Source of the DNA: Bacteroidales bacterium
GTDB taxonomy: Bacteria > Bacteroidota > Bacteroidia > Bacteroidales > VadinHA17
Assembly: GCA_029935275.1 (NCBI GenBank)
Contig: JAOZKQ010000049.1
Location: 1-10,826 of the forward strand
Direction: 5' to 3'
DNA length: 10,826 nucleotides
Shown: positions 1 to 7,036 of the stretch, in pieces
How positions within the stretch are numbered: position 1 is the stretch's first letter
Layout of the letters: every line of letters starts with the position of its first letter
Position numbers and translations under genes: made by a program
The notes under the pieces: generated by a model
What the model saw: the letters and a program-made list of their open reading frames with translations, nothing else
What the model was told of the DNA's origin: nothing
Databases searched by the model: none

Positions 1-799
1 AAATAGCTTCTTTCGATGCATCTTGCTTCAAAGCATCAAATACATCCTGATAATCAGCTTCCAATGCATACTCAAGTTCACCTGCATTGTCAATAACCCA
101 TTTAGCATTATTATATGCCTCACTAAAATTACCAAGTGTTAAATGTACATCGGCCAACATTGCAGCGGCTGAGCCACTGGAACCACGAGACCGTGCGTTC
201 TGGGTCATTGGTAAATATTGTTTTCCAAAATCCAAATCTGCAATAATTTGTGCATAAACTTCAGCTGCCGGGGTTTTTGAAATATCTCCCAGGGCTTCAG
301 GGTCGGTAACGGCTTCTACAATATGTGGAATATCCCCAAATAAACGCACAAGGTTAAAGTAAGCAAAAGCCCTTGCAAATTTTGCTTCTGCAATTAATTC
401 ATCCCGTCTTGTTTCATCAAGGCCCTCAATGCTCTCAGCTCCTGCAATTGCCGCATTTGCAGCACTAATTATAGAGTAAGAGGAAGGCCAAAATGCAGAG
501 ACCATCCCGTTATAGGCATCGCTGGTAAAATCATTGATTTGAACACGGCGAGAAGGGGTTGCAGGGTTTCCAATATCAACTATATCACTGAGTAACATTA
601 TTGTAAGGCTCATCTTTCTACCCCAATATAGATTATAGGCCATCCTTCCATAAGCCCCAAAAATAGCGGCTTCTACATCTTTATCCGTTTTAAAAAAGCC
701 TTCCGGAGCTAATAAACCAATTGGTTCTTCCTCCAGGTCAGTACAGGCAAACATGCCAAATACAATAAATAAAATTGAAAATATTTTAAGTTTTTTCAT
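1..799 (-). CDS. SusD/RagB-family outer-membrane lipoprotein (partial, C-terminal part missing)
   Basis: This surface lipoprotein would cap the SusC transporter and bind its ligand outside the cell. The first 266 codons are present; the rest lies beyond the left edge (family members usually have 450-600 residues). Residues 1-18 form a lipoprotein signal peptide ending in MFA, with the lipidated Cys at 19. The following TDLEEEP is acidic, as in the export signals that send Bacteroidota lipoproteins to the cell surface. The SusD N-terminal fold is recognisable from LLAPEGFFKTDKDVEAAIFG (29-48), RAFAYFNLVRLFGDIP (143-158) and the TPR-like helix GSAAAMLADVHLTLGNFSEA (209-228). The ATG at 797-799 is chosen because it directly precedes the signal peptide. 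It lies 12 nt after the susC stop, so the two are surely co-transcribed. The family assignment is firm; the substrate cannot be told. Confidence 0.93.
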   Translation of the reverse strand, partial: MKKLKIFSILFIVFGMFACTDLEEEPIGLLAPEGFFKTDKDVEAAIFGAYGRMAYNLYWGRKMSLTIMLLSDIVDIGNPATPSRRVQINDFTSDAYNGMVSAFWPSSYSIISAANAAIAGAESIEGLDETRRDELIAEAKFARAFAYFNLVRLFGDIPHIVEAVTDPEALGDISKTPAAEVYAQIIADLDFGKQYLPMTQNARSRGSSGSAAAMLADVHLTLGNFSEAYNNAKWVIDNAGELEYALEADYQDVFDALKQDASKEAI

Positions 800-811
800 C
801 TTAATAAATTT

Positions 812-3800
812 TTAGAATGTTAGATTTAATCCAAGAGTATAAGATTTTGCATTTGGATAACTACCAAAGTCGAAACCAAGGTTAAGGTTACCTGCAGAGG
901 CGCCATCAGTCCTATAATTTACTTCAGGATCAAAACCGCGGTATTTGGTGAAAGTCAAAATGTTTTGCCCACTAACGTAAAACCGTATATTACCCATATG
1001 CAGGGAATTACATACGGATTTAGACAATGAGTAACCTAAAGAAATATTTCTTAGACGTACATAACTTCCATCAAAAAGCCATCTTGAAGAAGCATGATAA
1101 CCACGTGCTAAACTTGCAGCCGGGACATCAGTATCAGTATTAGTTGGGCTCCACCGCCTTAATCCTTCTGTGGTAGAGTTCATAATTCCCCTCAGGGTTT
1201 CCAGTTCCATTAAAGTAAAACTGTAAAGATCGTTACCCTGTGAACCTACAAAGAAAATATTCAGGTCAAATCCTTTAAACGAAAAATCATTGTTAAATCC
1301 CCAGATAAAATCAGGATGCGGATTTCCAATAATAGTACGGTCATCACCATTAATTTGTCCATCAGGTTCTCCTGTCAAATTACCTTCAGCGTCCCGTCCA
1401 TTAATGTCCTTATACTTTTCACCGCCGGCAAATTGATCAAAATTGCCCGGTAGAATGGTTTCACCTTCCTGATAAACACCGTCATATACATAACCGTAAA
1501 ATGAACCTACAGACTTGCCTTCACGCAAAACATTTGTTGTATTTATACCTACCATATGTCCCGGCATAACCCTGTAAAAAATATCATTTCCGTCAGGCAA
1601 CTCAAGTATTTTGTTTTTGTTAACTGAGAAGTTTAAGTCGCTGGTCCACCTGAATTCCCCGTTAAAATTAACCGTTGTAAGAGTAAATTCTACCCCACTG
1701 TTTTGAAGGCTTCCAATATTTTTCAACATTGAGCTGTAGCCTGAGTACTCAGGTAAGGGCAGATTAAATAACAGGTCATGGGTAATTTTACTATAATAAT
1801 CTGCTACCAGAATAATCCGGTGGTTAAACAAGCCTATGTCAATACCTATATCAGTTTGTGCGGTACTTTCCCATGTCAGGTTATCATTGGCTACAGTTGT
1901 TGGACGAACAGCATTTACAACTTCTGAATTTTGAATAGTATGAACCGTTCCGAACCTTGCCAGCGACTGATAAGGTGCAATTGCCTGGTTACCTGTAATA
2001 CCATAACTGGCACGCAATTTCAACTGGCTAAAAAGGCTGGCATTCTGCATGAATGACTCTTTAATAATATTCCACGCAACAGCCCCGGATGGGAAAAATG
2101 CCCACTTATTGTTCTTTGCAAAACGTGATGAGCCATCGTACCTTGCCGTACCTGTAATCAGAAACCTGTCAAAAAGTTTATAATTTATCCGTCCATAGAA
2201 AGAGCTCAATTTTGTCATAGTAATTCCGGAATTTGGCTGCATATAATTCGAAGAGCCATCCAAATCCCACCAAAGGAATGCATCGGTAAGGAAAGTCTGG
2301 CCAGCCGCCGTCCAATATTCACTGTTAGTTGACTGGTAGGAATAACCAGCCATTGCTGTGATATCATTGTTTCCAAAAGCCTTTGAATAAGTAAAGTAAT
2401 TTTCATTAATTACAGTCGTGTATTTACCTGCGCTAATACTACCCTGGCCACCAACATTTGCACCTCCAAGTAAGGTAGTTGGCTGGTAATACCCGTTTCT
2501 TGAGTTATTGATACTTGTACCTACATTAATTCTGAACTTAAGGTCCCTGAATATGTCATATTCACCAAAAAAATTGGCCTGAAGCCTGTCCTGAATATCT
2601 TCATTTGCCAATTCATTAGCAACAGCAACTGGGTTATCATTAGGGTCACCTATCCATGAGATGGCATAGTTTCCATCATCATCGTAAACAGGCAATGTTG
2701 GTTCAGCTGTTAAAGCCCCGGAAATAACACCGGTACTATATGAGCCTGAGCTGCCTTCCTGTGTACGAATTCCGTCTCTCACCGACCTGCGTGCAAAAAT
2801 ATTAGCTCCGAACCTAAGCTTCTCTGTAGCTTTAATATCCAGGTTACTTGTTACTGAGTAACGCTTATATCTTGAATTAGTAATAACACCTTTCTGGTCG
2901 TAAAGAATACCAGAAACATAATACTTAATATCATCATTTCCTCCACTAAATGAAAGCTGATAGTTTTGAATATTACCAGGTTGAAAGATTTCTTCCTGCC
3001 AATCGGTACCGGGACCAATTAAAGCACCATCGAGGGCACCAGGGTCAACTTCATTAATGTAATCTGTAAACTGATCTTTGTTTAATAAAGCCAGGCGATT
3101 AATTTCATTTTGAACCGAATAAGAAGCATTTAATTCAATCTGGGTTTTCCCTATTTTACCCCGTTTGGTTGTAACCAAAATAACCCCATTTGCACCACGG
3201 GATCCGTATATTGCCGTTGCAGAAGCATCTTTCAATACTTCAATTGATTTGATATCCTCTGGTGGCGGCAATGTGGCTCCGGGAAATCCATCAACTACAT
3301 ATAAAGGATCAGATGAGGAGTTAATAGAAGTTGCACCCCTGATTCGCACCTTATAACTTGAACCAGGTTCTCCATTATTAGCCTGAATTTGTACACCTGA
3401 AGCCCGGCCCTGCAAAGATTCAACCATTCCGATTGAAGGATAAGCAGTTATATCCTCTGCTGAAACCGAGGCAACAGAACCAGTTATATCACTCTTTTTT
3501 ACCCCACCATAACCGGTAACAACTACCTGCTCAAGTCCAACAATGTCTTCTTCGAGGGTAACATTAACAGTCCCTCCTGTGGCAATAACTTCCCTGGAAA
3601 GGTAACCAATATAGGAAACTGTTAATACAACTTCTCCTGAGGGAACTTCTGAAAGGGAAAAGTTACCATTAACATCCGTAGCAGTACCAATAGTAGTACC
3701 TTTAATAACCACAGTTGCCCCTATTAGCGGCTCGCCATTTACCGAGATAACCTTACCGGTAACCACATTACCCTGAGTTGCTGCTGTTTTATTCGTTTTT

Positions 3801-4186
3801 TCAGCAACAATTATATCTTTTGGGGAAATAAGAATTTGACGGTTAACTACTAAGAAATTAACTTCTTCATCAGCAAACAGATCTGTCAGAATATCATTTA
3901 TTTTTTCATTCTTCACTTCAATGTTAACTTTCCGGTTCACATTAACCAGTTTCTGGTTGAACAAGAAGTAGAATTCGCTCTGGCTTTCTATATTGTCCAG
4001 CACTTTTTCAACCGTTACATCATATAAATCCAGTGAAATCCTGGCCGTTTGAGAATAAGACTTCTCTCCAAAAGCCTGGGCTACACCAAAAAACAATAAT
4101 AGTACAGTAATTTTCATAATTAGAAATTTTTTTGAGAAGCACGAACAATATATCAATGCCTCTAGCAATTTACTAGCTTTTTTCAT
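812..4186 (-). CDS. SusC/RagA-family TonB-dependent transporter with N-terminal STN signalling domain
   Basis: This outer-membrane active transporter (1124 aa) imports a ligand using TonB energy in partnership with the SusD lipoprotein encoded next. Domains in order: signal peptide with core MKITVLLLFFGVAQAFG (24-40); STN (secretin/TonB short N-terminal) domain at about 45-118; carboxypeptidase-regulatory-like beta-sandwich at about 142-212 (VTGKVISVNGEPLIGATVVI); TonB-box-like LEQVVVTGYG (218-227); plug at about 229-342 with SDPLYVVDGFPG and ATAIYGSRGANGVILVTTKR; then a 22-strand-type barrel ending in the terminal-Phe signal YTLGLNLTF. The STN domain marks a transducer that talks to a FecR anti-sigma factor, which is encoded just upstream. 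The start at 4186 gives a long basic leader before the hydrophobic core, as is common in this subfamily. The Met at 4117 (residue 24) is an equally credible start. No frameshift or missing domain is seen. The substrate is unknown because no enzyme genes are visible. Confidence 0.95.
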   Translation of the reverse strand: MKKASKLLEALIYCSCFSKKFLIMKITVLLLFFGVAQAFGEKSYSQTARISLDLYDVTVEKVLDNIESQSEFYFLFNQKLVNVNRKVNIEVKNEKINDILTDLFADEEVNFLVVNRQILISPKDIIVAEKTNKTAATQGNVVTGKVISVNGEPLIGATVVIKGTTIGTATDVNGNFSLSEVPSGEVVLTVSYIGYLSREVIATGGTVNVTLEEDIVGLEQVVVTGYGGVKKSDITGSVASVSAEDITAYPSIGMVESLQGRASGVQIQANNGEPGSSYKVRIRGATSINSSSDPLYVVDGFPGATLPPPEDIKSIEVLKDASATAIYGSRGANGVILVTTKRGKIGKTQIELNASYSVQNEINRLALLNKDQFTDYINEVDPGALDGALIGPGTDWQEEIFQPGNIQNYQLSFSGGNDDIKYYVSGILYDQKGVITNSRYKRYSVTSNLDIKATEKLRFGANIFARRSVRDGIRTQEGSSGSYSTGVISGALTAEPTLPVYDDDGNYAISWIGDPNDNPVAVANELANEDIQDRLQANFFGEYDIFRDLKFRINVGTSINNSRNGYYQPTTLLGGANVGGQGSISAGKYTTVINENYFTYSKAFGNNDITAMAGYSYQSTNSEYWTAAGQTFLTDAFLWWDLDGSSNYMQPNSGITMTKLSSFYGRINYKLFDRFLITGTARYDGSSRFAKNNKWAFFPSGAVAWNIIKESFMQNASLFSQLKLRASYGITGNQAIAPYQSLARFGTVHTIQNSEVVNAVRPTTVANDNLTWESTAQTDIGIDIGLFNHRIILVADYYSKITHDLLFNLPLPEYSGYSSMLKNIGSLQNSGVEFTLTTVNFNGEFRWTSDLNFSVNKNKILELPDGNDIFYRVMPGHMVGINTTNVLREGKSVGSFYGYVYDGVYQEGETILPGNFDQFAGGEKYKDINGRDAEGNLTGEPDGQINGDDRTIIGNPHPDFIWGFNNDFSFKGFDLNIFFVGSQGNDLYSFTLMELETLRGIMNSTTEGLRRWSPTNTDTDVPAASLARGYHASSRWLFDGSYVRLRNISLGYSLSKSVCNSLHMGNIRFYVSGQNILTFTKYRGFDPEVNYRTDGASAGNLNLGFDFGSYPNAKSYTLGLNLTF

Positions 4187-4199
4187 ATTTTTGTCAAGT

Positions 4200-4291
4200 T
4201 TAGTGGGTTTTTTCTTCCGCGTGAAGAAATAAATTAAATTATTACCTGCTACTTAATACAGGAGAGCGTTGCACCGCTTTCCTGTTTTTTT
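4200..4291 (+). ncRNA. Candidate antisense small RNA opposite the susC 5' leader
   Basis: This is inferred from two signals on the strand opposite to the genes. A perfect Bacteroidota -7 element (TAnnTTTG, here TATTTTTG at 4186-4193) predicts a start near 4200, and a strong intrinsic terminator ends at 4291. A transcript of roughly 90 nt would be complementary to the susC mRNA leader just before the start codon. In Bacteroides, cis-encoded antisense RNAs (for example DonS of B. fragilis) lie at this kind of site beside susC-like genes and repress them. No good -33 TTTG is present at the expected distance, so the 5' end is uncertain. The 3' end is much better supported. Confidence 0.4.
4258..4291 (+). 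terminator. Intrinsic terminator facing the plus strand, between fecR and susC
   Basis: The left arm 4258-4268 (ACAGGAGAGCG) pairs with 4275-4285 across a six-base loop (4269-4274, TTGCAC). This gives an 11-bp GC-containing stem followed by a run of T at 4285-4291. The one imperfect pair, G4264 with T4279, is a G-U wobble in plus-strand RNA but an A-C mismatch in minus-strand RNA. The T run also follows the stem only on the plus strand. Both facts say it acts on a plus-strand transcript, although both flanking genes are on the minus strand. Confidence 0.75.
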
Positions 4292-4356
4292 ATAGGGTTT
4301 ATATCATAGGCAATTGTTTTAGGTTAAACATAGGGTCTAAAAGTTAATTAGTTTTA

Positions 4357-5463
4357 TTATTTTCCAAACTGGTTTTTATACTCTGGTTTGATAAACATTT
4401 CTATTTTCTTTTTAGTAAAAGTTCCATTCGGAAGTTTTACCCTTTTATCCTGAACAAAGTCAATTGGGGAAGTTAATTTTAAAAGTGTAAGTACCTCGTT
4501 TAGCGTTTCATCTTCAAATGTTGCCCTGTAACAGTAAGTTTCTATTTCATTGTCCTTTAGTACTATTTCAACATTATACCATCTTCCCAGCCTCTTAATA
4601 ACCTCATTCATTGGCTCATTTCTAAATATAAGCATTCCATGTTTCCAGGAGGTATAGTTCTTTGAATCCACTTTTCTTTTTTGAAATTTCATAGATTCAT
4701 TTTTGATAATTGTTTGTTGATCAGGCTCTAATTCCGTTATTCTTACCACATTTTTATTCTTGCAGATTGCATTTATTACTACTCTTCCTGATTCAAGAGT
4801 AATGTTTGTAGTTTTATCATCAGGGTATGCCAGCACATTAAATTTAGTTCCCAATGCCATTACTTCAATATCTCCGGTCTTCACTACGAAAGGTTTTTTT
4901 GGATTCTTAACTACATCAAAATAACCTTCACCACTCAATGAAACTTTTCGTACCTGGCCACGGAATTTAACAGGAAACTTCAGTGTGCTACCTGAATTCA
5001 GCCAGCCGGTTGAGCCGTCAGGCAATTCAAAATGGCTCCTTGCACCCAGAGGGGAAAATATTTCAGCATAGCTGATATTTTCTTCATTATTAGAAAATAT
5101 TCCACTTTTCACAAAATACCATCCACTGAATATCAGGACAGGAAGAATAAGGATAGCTGCTATTTTAGAGAATGTATTATAGAATTTTTGGTATAATGGT
5201 TTATTTTGCTCTTTTTCTCTTTCATTTGTATGGATAAGACGATAAATTTTGTCAAAAATTCGGTTGGAGTCCACCTCACAACCTGTAGGCTCAAATTCAA
5301 TTTCTCCCCAATGATCCCTGAGTTTAAATTTCAGTGCTTTCTCTAATTTTAGATCATTATACCAGCTGTTAACTATTTCTTTCTCAATCTCATTACATTT
5401 TTGATTAAAATATTTTTGTAATAATTCAGTACTAATGCTTTCTGTTTTGTCTTTACTATTCAT
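4357..5463 (-). CDS. FecR-family transmembrane anti-sigma factor
   Basis: This inner-membrane regulator (368 aa) would hold the ECF sigma factor through its cytoplasmic N-terminus and receive the signal from the SusC STN domain in the periplasm. Seen in order: a cytoplasmic anti-sigma region (about 10-95) with the characteristic Trp in EKEIVNSWYND; one membrane helix at about 100-118 (KIAAILILPVLIFSGWYF); a FecR domain at about 133-232 with FELPDGSTGWLNSGSTLKFP, LSGEGYFDV, PFVVKTGDIEVMALGTKFNV and LESGRVVI; and a C-terminal DUF4974-type domain at about 276-345 (LIFRNEPMNEVIKRLGRWYN, then FEDETLNEVLTLLKL). Length and domain order are those of a complete family member. It lies 412 nt after the sigma gene and 170 nt before susC. 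The start at 5463 is the only Met before the conserved N-terminal helix. Confidence 0.94.
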   Translation of the reverse strand: MNSKDKTESISTELLQKYFNQKCNEIEKEIVNSWYNDLKLEKALKFKLRDHWGEIEFEPTGCEVDSNRIFDKIYRLIHTNEREKEQNKPLYQKFYNTFSKIAAILILPVLIFSGWYFVKSGIFSNNEENISYAEIFSPLGARSHFELPDGSTGWLNSGSTLKFPVKFRGQVRKVSLSGEGYFDVVKNPKKPFVVKTGDIEVMALGTKFNVLAYPDDKTTNITLESGRVVINAICKNKNVVRITELEPDQQTIIKNESMKFQKRKVDSKNYTSWKHGMLIFRNEPMNEVIKRLGRWYNVEIVLKDNEIETYCYRATFEDETLNEVLTLLKLTSPIDFVQDKRVKLPNGTFTKKKIEMFIKPEYKNQFGK

Positions 5464-5875
5464 AAAATGTTATTCTATACATAAAATTCAAATAATTTAT
5501 AAAAGTGTAAAAGTATCCTGAGAATGAGATACTTTTACAACTTTCACACCCTAATTATTAACCTAAAATAATTCATCAAAATAAATTTATGATGTATTAC
5601 CCTTCATTTAGTTATATCCCTGTGGGACCTTAAATACGTAATCAAAATATTTTTTTCTTTTTTACTGAGCAGGCTTCTTCCAATAAGAAATGGATTGTCA
5701 TTTAGAAATCAGGTACTTATCTATTTGCTTTCCAATTTTTAAGGCAAATAAAAAATTAGCTTGATTAGGATTTTATCAAATCCTGTAAAACTTCATTCTA
5801 CTGAACTCCTTCTAAATAATAGGGATCAATTCGCAAATTTATTGGATATTATTACAGTACAGAGGGAAGGTATGT
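5464..5875. other. 412-nt non-coding region between the sigma factor and anti-sigma genes
   Basis: No credible reading frame is seen on either strand. The region holds the long hairpin near fecR (5502-5544) and a smaller perfect inverted repeat AGGATTT-TATC-AAATCCT at 5767-5784. A perfect TAnnTTTG element (TAAATTTG) sits on the minus strand at 5841-5834, 35 nt past the sigma stop, and might start a separate fecR transcript; no -33 TTTG accompanies it. Sigma and anti-sigma genes of this type are usually much closer together. Confidence 0.5.
5502..5544 (-). promoter_or_regulatory. Long hairpin in the fecR 5' leader (possible attenuator or terminator)
   Basis: The arms TGTAAAAGTATC (5506-5517) and GATACTTTTACA (5528-5539) are perfectly complementary over 12 bp around a ten-base loop. 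Allowing one bulged base at 5540, the stem extends by four more pairs (5502-5505 with 5541-5544). On the minus strand the 3' arm runs into a moderately U-rich stretch (CTTTTATAAATTATTTG), and the stem lies about 40 nt before the fecR start. That position suits attenuation, processing or termination of sigma-gene read-through. The stem is AT-rich and a clean U run is lacking, so the role is open. Confidence 0.5.
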
Positions 5876-6547
5876 TTACCGGATAAATAAATAAAAGAAT
5901 AATAAGAAGAACAGGGAATTCTTATCTAATTTCTCCCGGAGGAATTTCAATGCATGCTGCAAATGGGTTTCAACAGTTCTTTTTGAAATATTAAGTTGCT
6001 CAGCAATTTCCTGGTTGGTAAATCCCTTTTTCCTGCTTAATATATAAACCAGCTTTCTCTTTTCAGGCAGCTTCTCAATAGCCTTATTTGCCAGTTCAAG
6101 CAGGTTATTATATTCAACTTCAACCGAAGTTTCATTACTTTCATCAATAAAATCAGAAAAAAATTGATCCATATATTTTTTTTCTCTGCTTTTTGTCCTG
6201 AAATGCTTAAGTATGGCTTTGAATGTTATGGTGAAGATATATGAATTGAATGATAAATATTCGTTCAAATCTTCACGTTTTTCCCATATTTTAATAAATA
6301 CTTCCTGTACAAGGCCTTCAGCATCTTCTCTAGATCCAAGATGGCCTTTCGCGAAATAATACAATTTCTTATTGTATTTAAAGAATAAGGTCTCAAAAGC
6401 TTTGAAATCGCCTTTTCTTAAAGCTTTTACGAGTAATTGATCAGTATTTTTATTTTTTTCTGACAAAAATGCTTCTATTTTGGGATCAAATGTAGAACTA
6501 TTTTTTAAAATCTTCTCTCCCCTTTTTTTGAAGAATACTTTAGTCAT
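5876..6547 (-). CDS. ECF-type RNA polymerase sigma-70 factor (Bacteroidota FecI-like)
   Basis: This alternative sigma factor (223 aa) would direct RNA polymerase to target promoters when released by the FecR-type protein encoded next. Region 2 is at about 38-118: LVKALRKGDFKAFETLFFKY, then SREDAEGLVQEVFIKIWEKR (the -10 recognition helix) and SYIFTITFKAILKHFR. Region 4 is at about 152-207, with the helix-turn-helix GFTNQEIAEQLNISKRTVET (175-194) for the -35 element. Region 1 and the region 3 linker are absent, as expected for an ECF factor. It is somewhat long because of a basic 35-residue N-terminal extension and a hydrophobic tail SLFFLLFFYLFIR (211-223). There is no internal Met before region 2, so the start at 6547 is the only ATG option. 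Promoter targets are not identified; susC/susD are the obvious candidates. Confidence 0.94.
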   Translation of the reverse strand: MTKVFFKKRGEKILKNSSTFDPKIEAFLSEKNKNTDQLLVKALRKGDFKAFETLFFKYNKKLYYFAKGHLGSREDAEGLVQEVFIKIWEKREDLNEYLSFNSYIFTITFKAILKHFRTKSREKKYMDQFFSDFIDESNETSVEVEYNNLLELANKAIEKLPEKRKLVYILSRKKGFTNQEIAEQLNISKRTVETHLQHALKFLREKLDKNSLFFLLFFYLFIR

Positions 6548-6558
6548 TTTATATTTTG

Positions 6559-6590
6559 TTTGGTAATTAAAAAATAATAATATATATTTG
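6559..6590 (+). promoter_or_regulatory. Candidate Bacteroidota housekeeping promoter facing the sheath gene
   Basis: TTTG at 6559-6562 is followed after 20 nt by TATATTTG at 6583-6590. Both match the Bacteroidota primary-sigma consensus (-33 TTTG and -7 TAnnTTTG) at the usual spacing. The predicted start is near 6597, about 440 nt before the sheath ATG. The DNA is so AT-rich that a chance match is possible. Confidence 0.4.
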
Positions 6591-6649
6591 AGATCTTAAT
6601 ATCTGCTAATCTGTTAATAATTAAATTCAATTTATAAACCTTTTTGGCT

Positions 6650-6682
6650 TGTAGTAAACTACAGATCAAATAAATAAATTTG
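6650..6682 (+). promoter_or_regulatory. Operator-like dyad next to a second -7 element
   Basis: A perfect inverted repeat TGTAGT-AA-ACTACA (6650-6663) lies 11 nt upstream of another perfect -7 element, TAAATTTG at 6675-6682. It would sit in the spacer of that promoter, a typical place for a repressor site. The -33 element is weak (TTG at 6649-6651, 23 nt away). The dyad is directly visible; its function is inference. Confidence 0.3.
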
Positions 6683-7036
6683 GTTTATTGAAAAAAAAGA
6701 AGTAACTTATGTACAATTTATCAGCTAATAGTGCTGCAAAAAGCCACAATTGATGACTTATTTACTGAAAAAGAAGCCCATTCGTAGGCAAAACAACTTC
6801 TTTTATTTGGACTATATTGATATTTGCTATATATATATCCAGATTCATTAAATCTGAGGATTAAGATCTGCTCACACCCTACCCTAGTATCGTTTTAAGT
6901 ATTCGTATTATTAATCAAAATAAAGATGGTACTCTCTTGTCAATTATTTATTTCTAACAATATGATAAAACCAGATAAATAAATTACTAACAATAGTTAT
7001 CATGTAATCTCAATTTAAAAATCAAACTTAAGAATT

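Larger units (their letters stand above)
6548..7036. other. 489-nt divergent intergenic region between the sigma factor and sheath genes
   Basis: Very AT-rich, with no credible gene on either strand. It holds candidate plus-strand promoter elements (6559-6590 and 6675-6682), an operator-like dyad (6650-6663), the inverted repeat AAAAGAAG/CTTCTTTT (6769-6776 and 6797-6804, 20-base loop), the hairpin CAGATT-CATTA-AATCTG (6840-6856) and a short TA run at 6828-6838. The sheath leader is therefore unusually long, up to about 440 nt. No clear TAnnTTTG element is seen on the minus strand for the sigma gene. Confidence 0.5.

Noticed and set aside
3165..3356. Open frame on the plus strand opposite susC
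   Set aside because: It is antisense to the highly conserved plug region of a clear SusC gene and has no recognisable domain or start signal.
1..6547. Complete polysaccharide utilisation locus
   Set aside because: SusC, SusD, FecR and sigma genes are present but no glycoside hydrolase, lyase or sulfatase is visible, so glycan use cannot be claimed.
6828..6838. TA microsatellite
   Set aside because: It is only about five TA units in very AT-rich DNA, too short to call a repeat locus.
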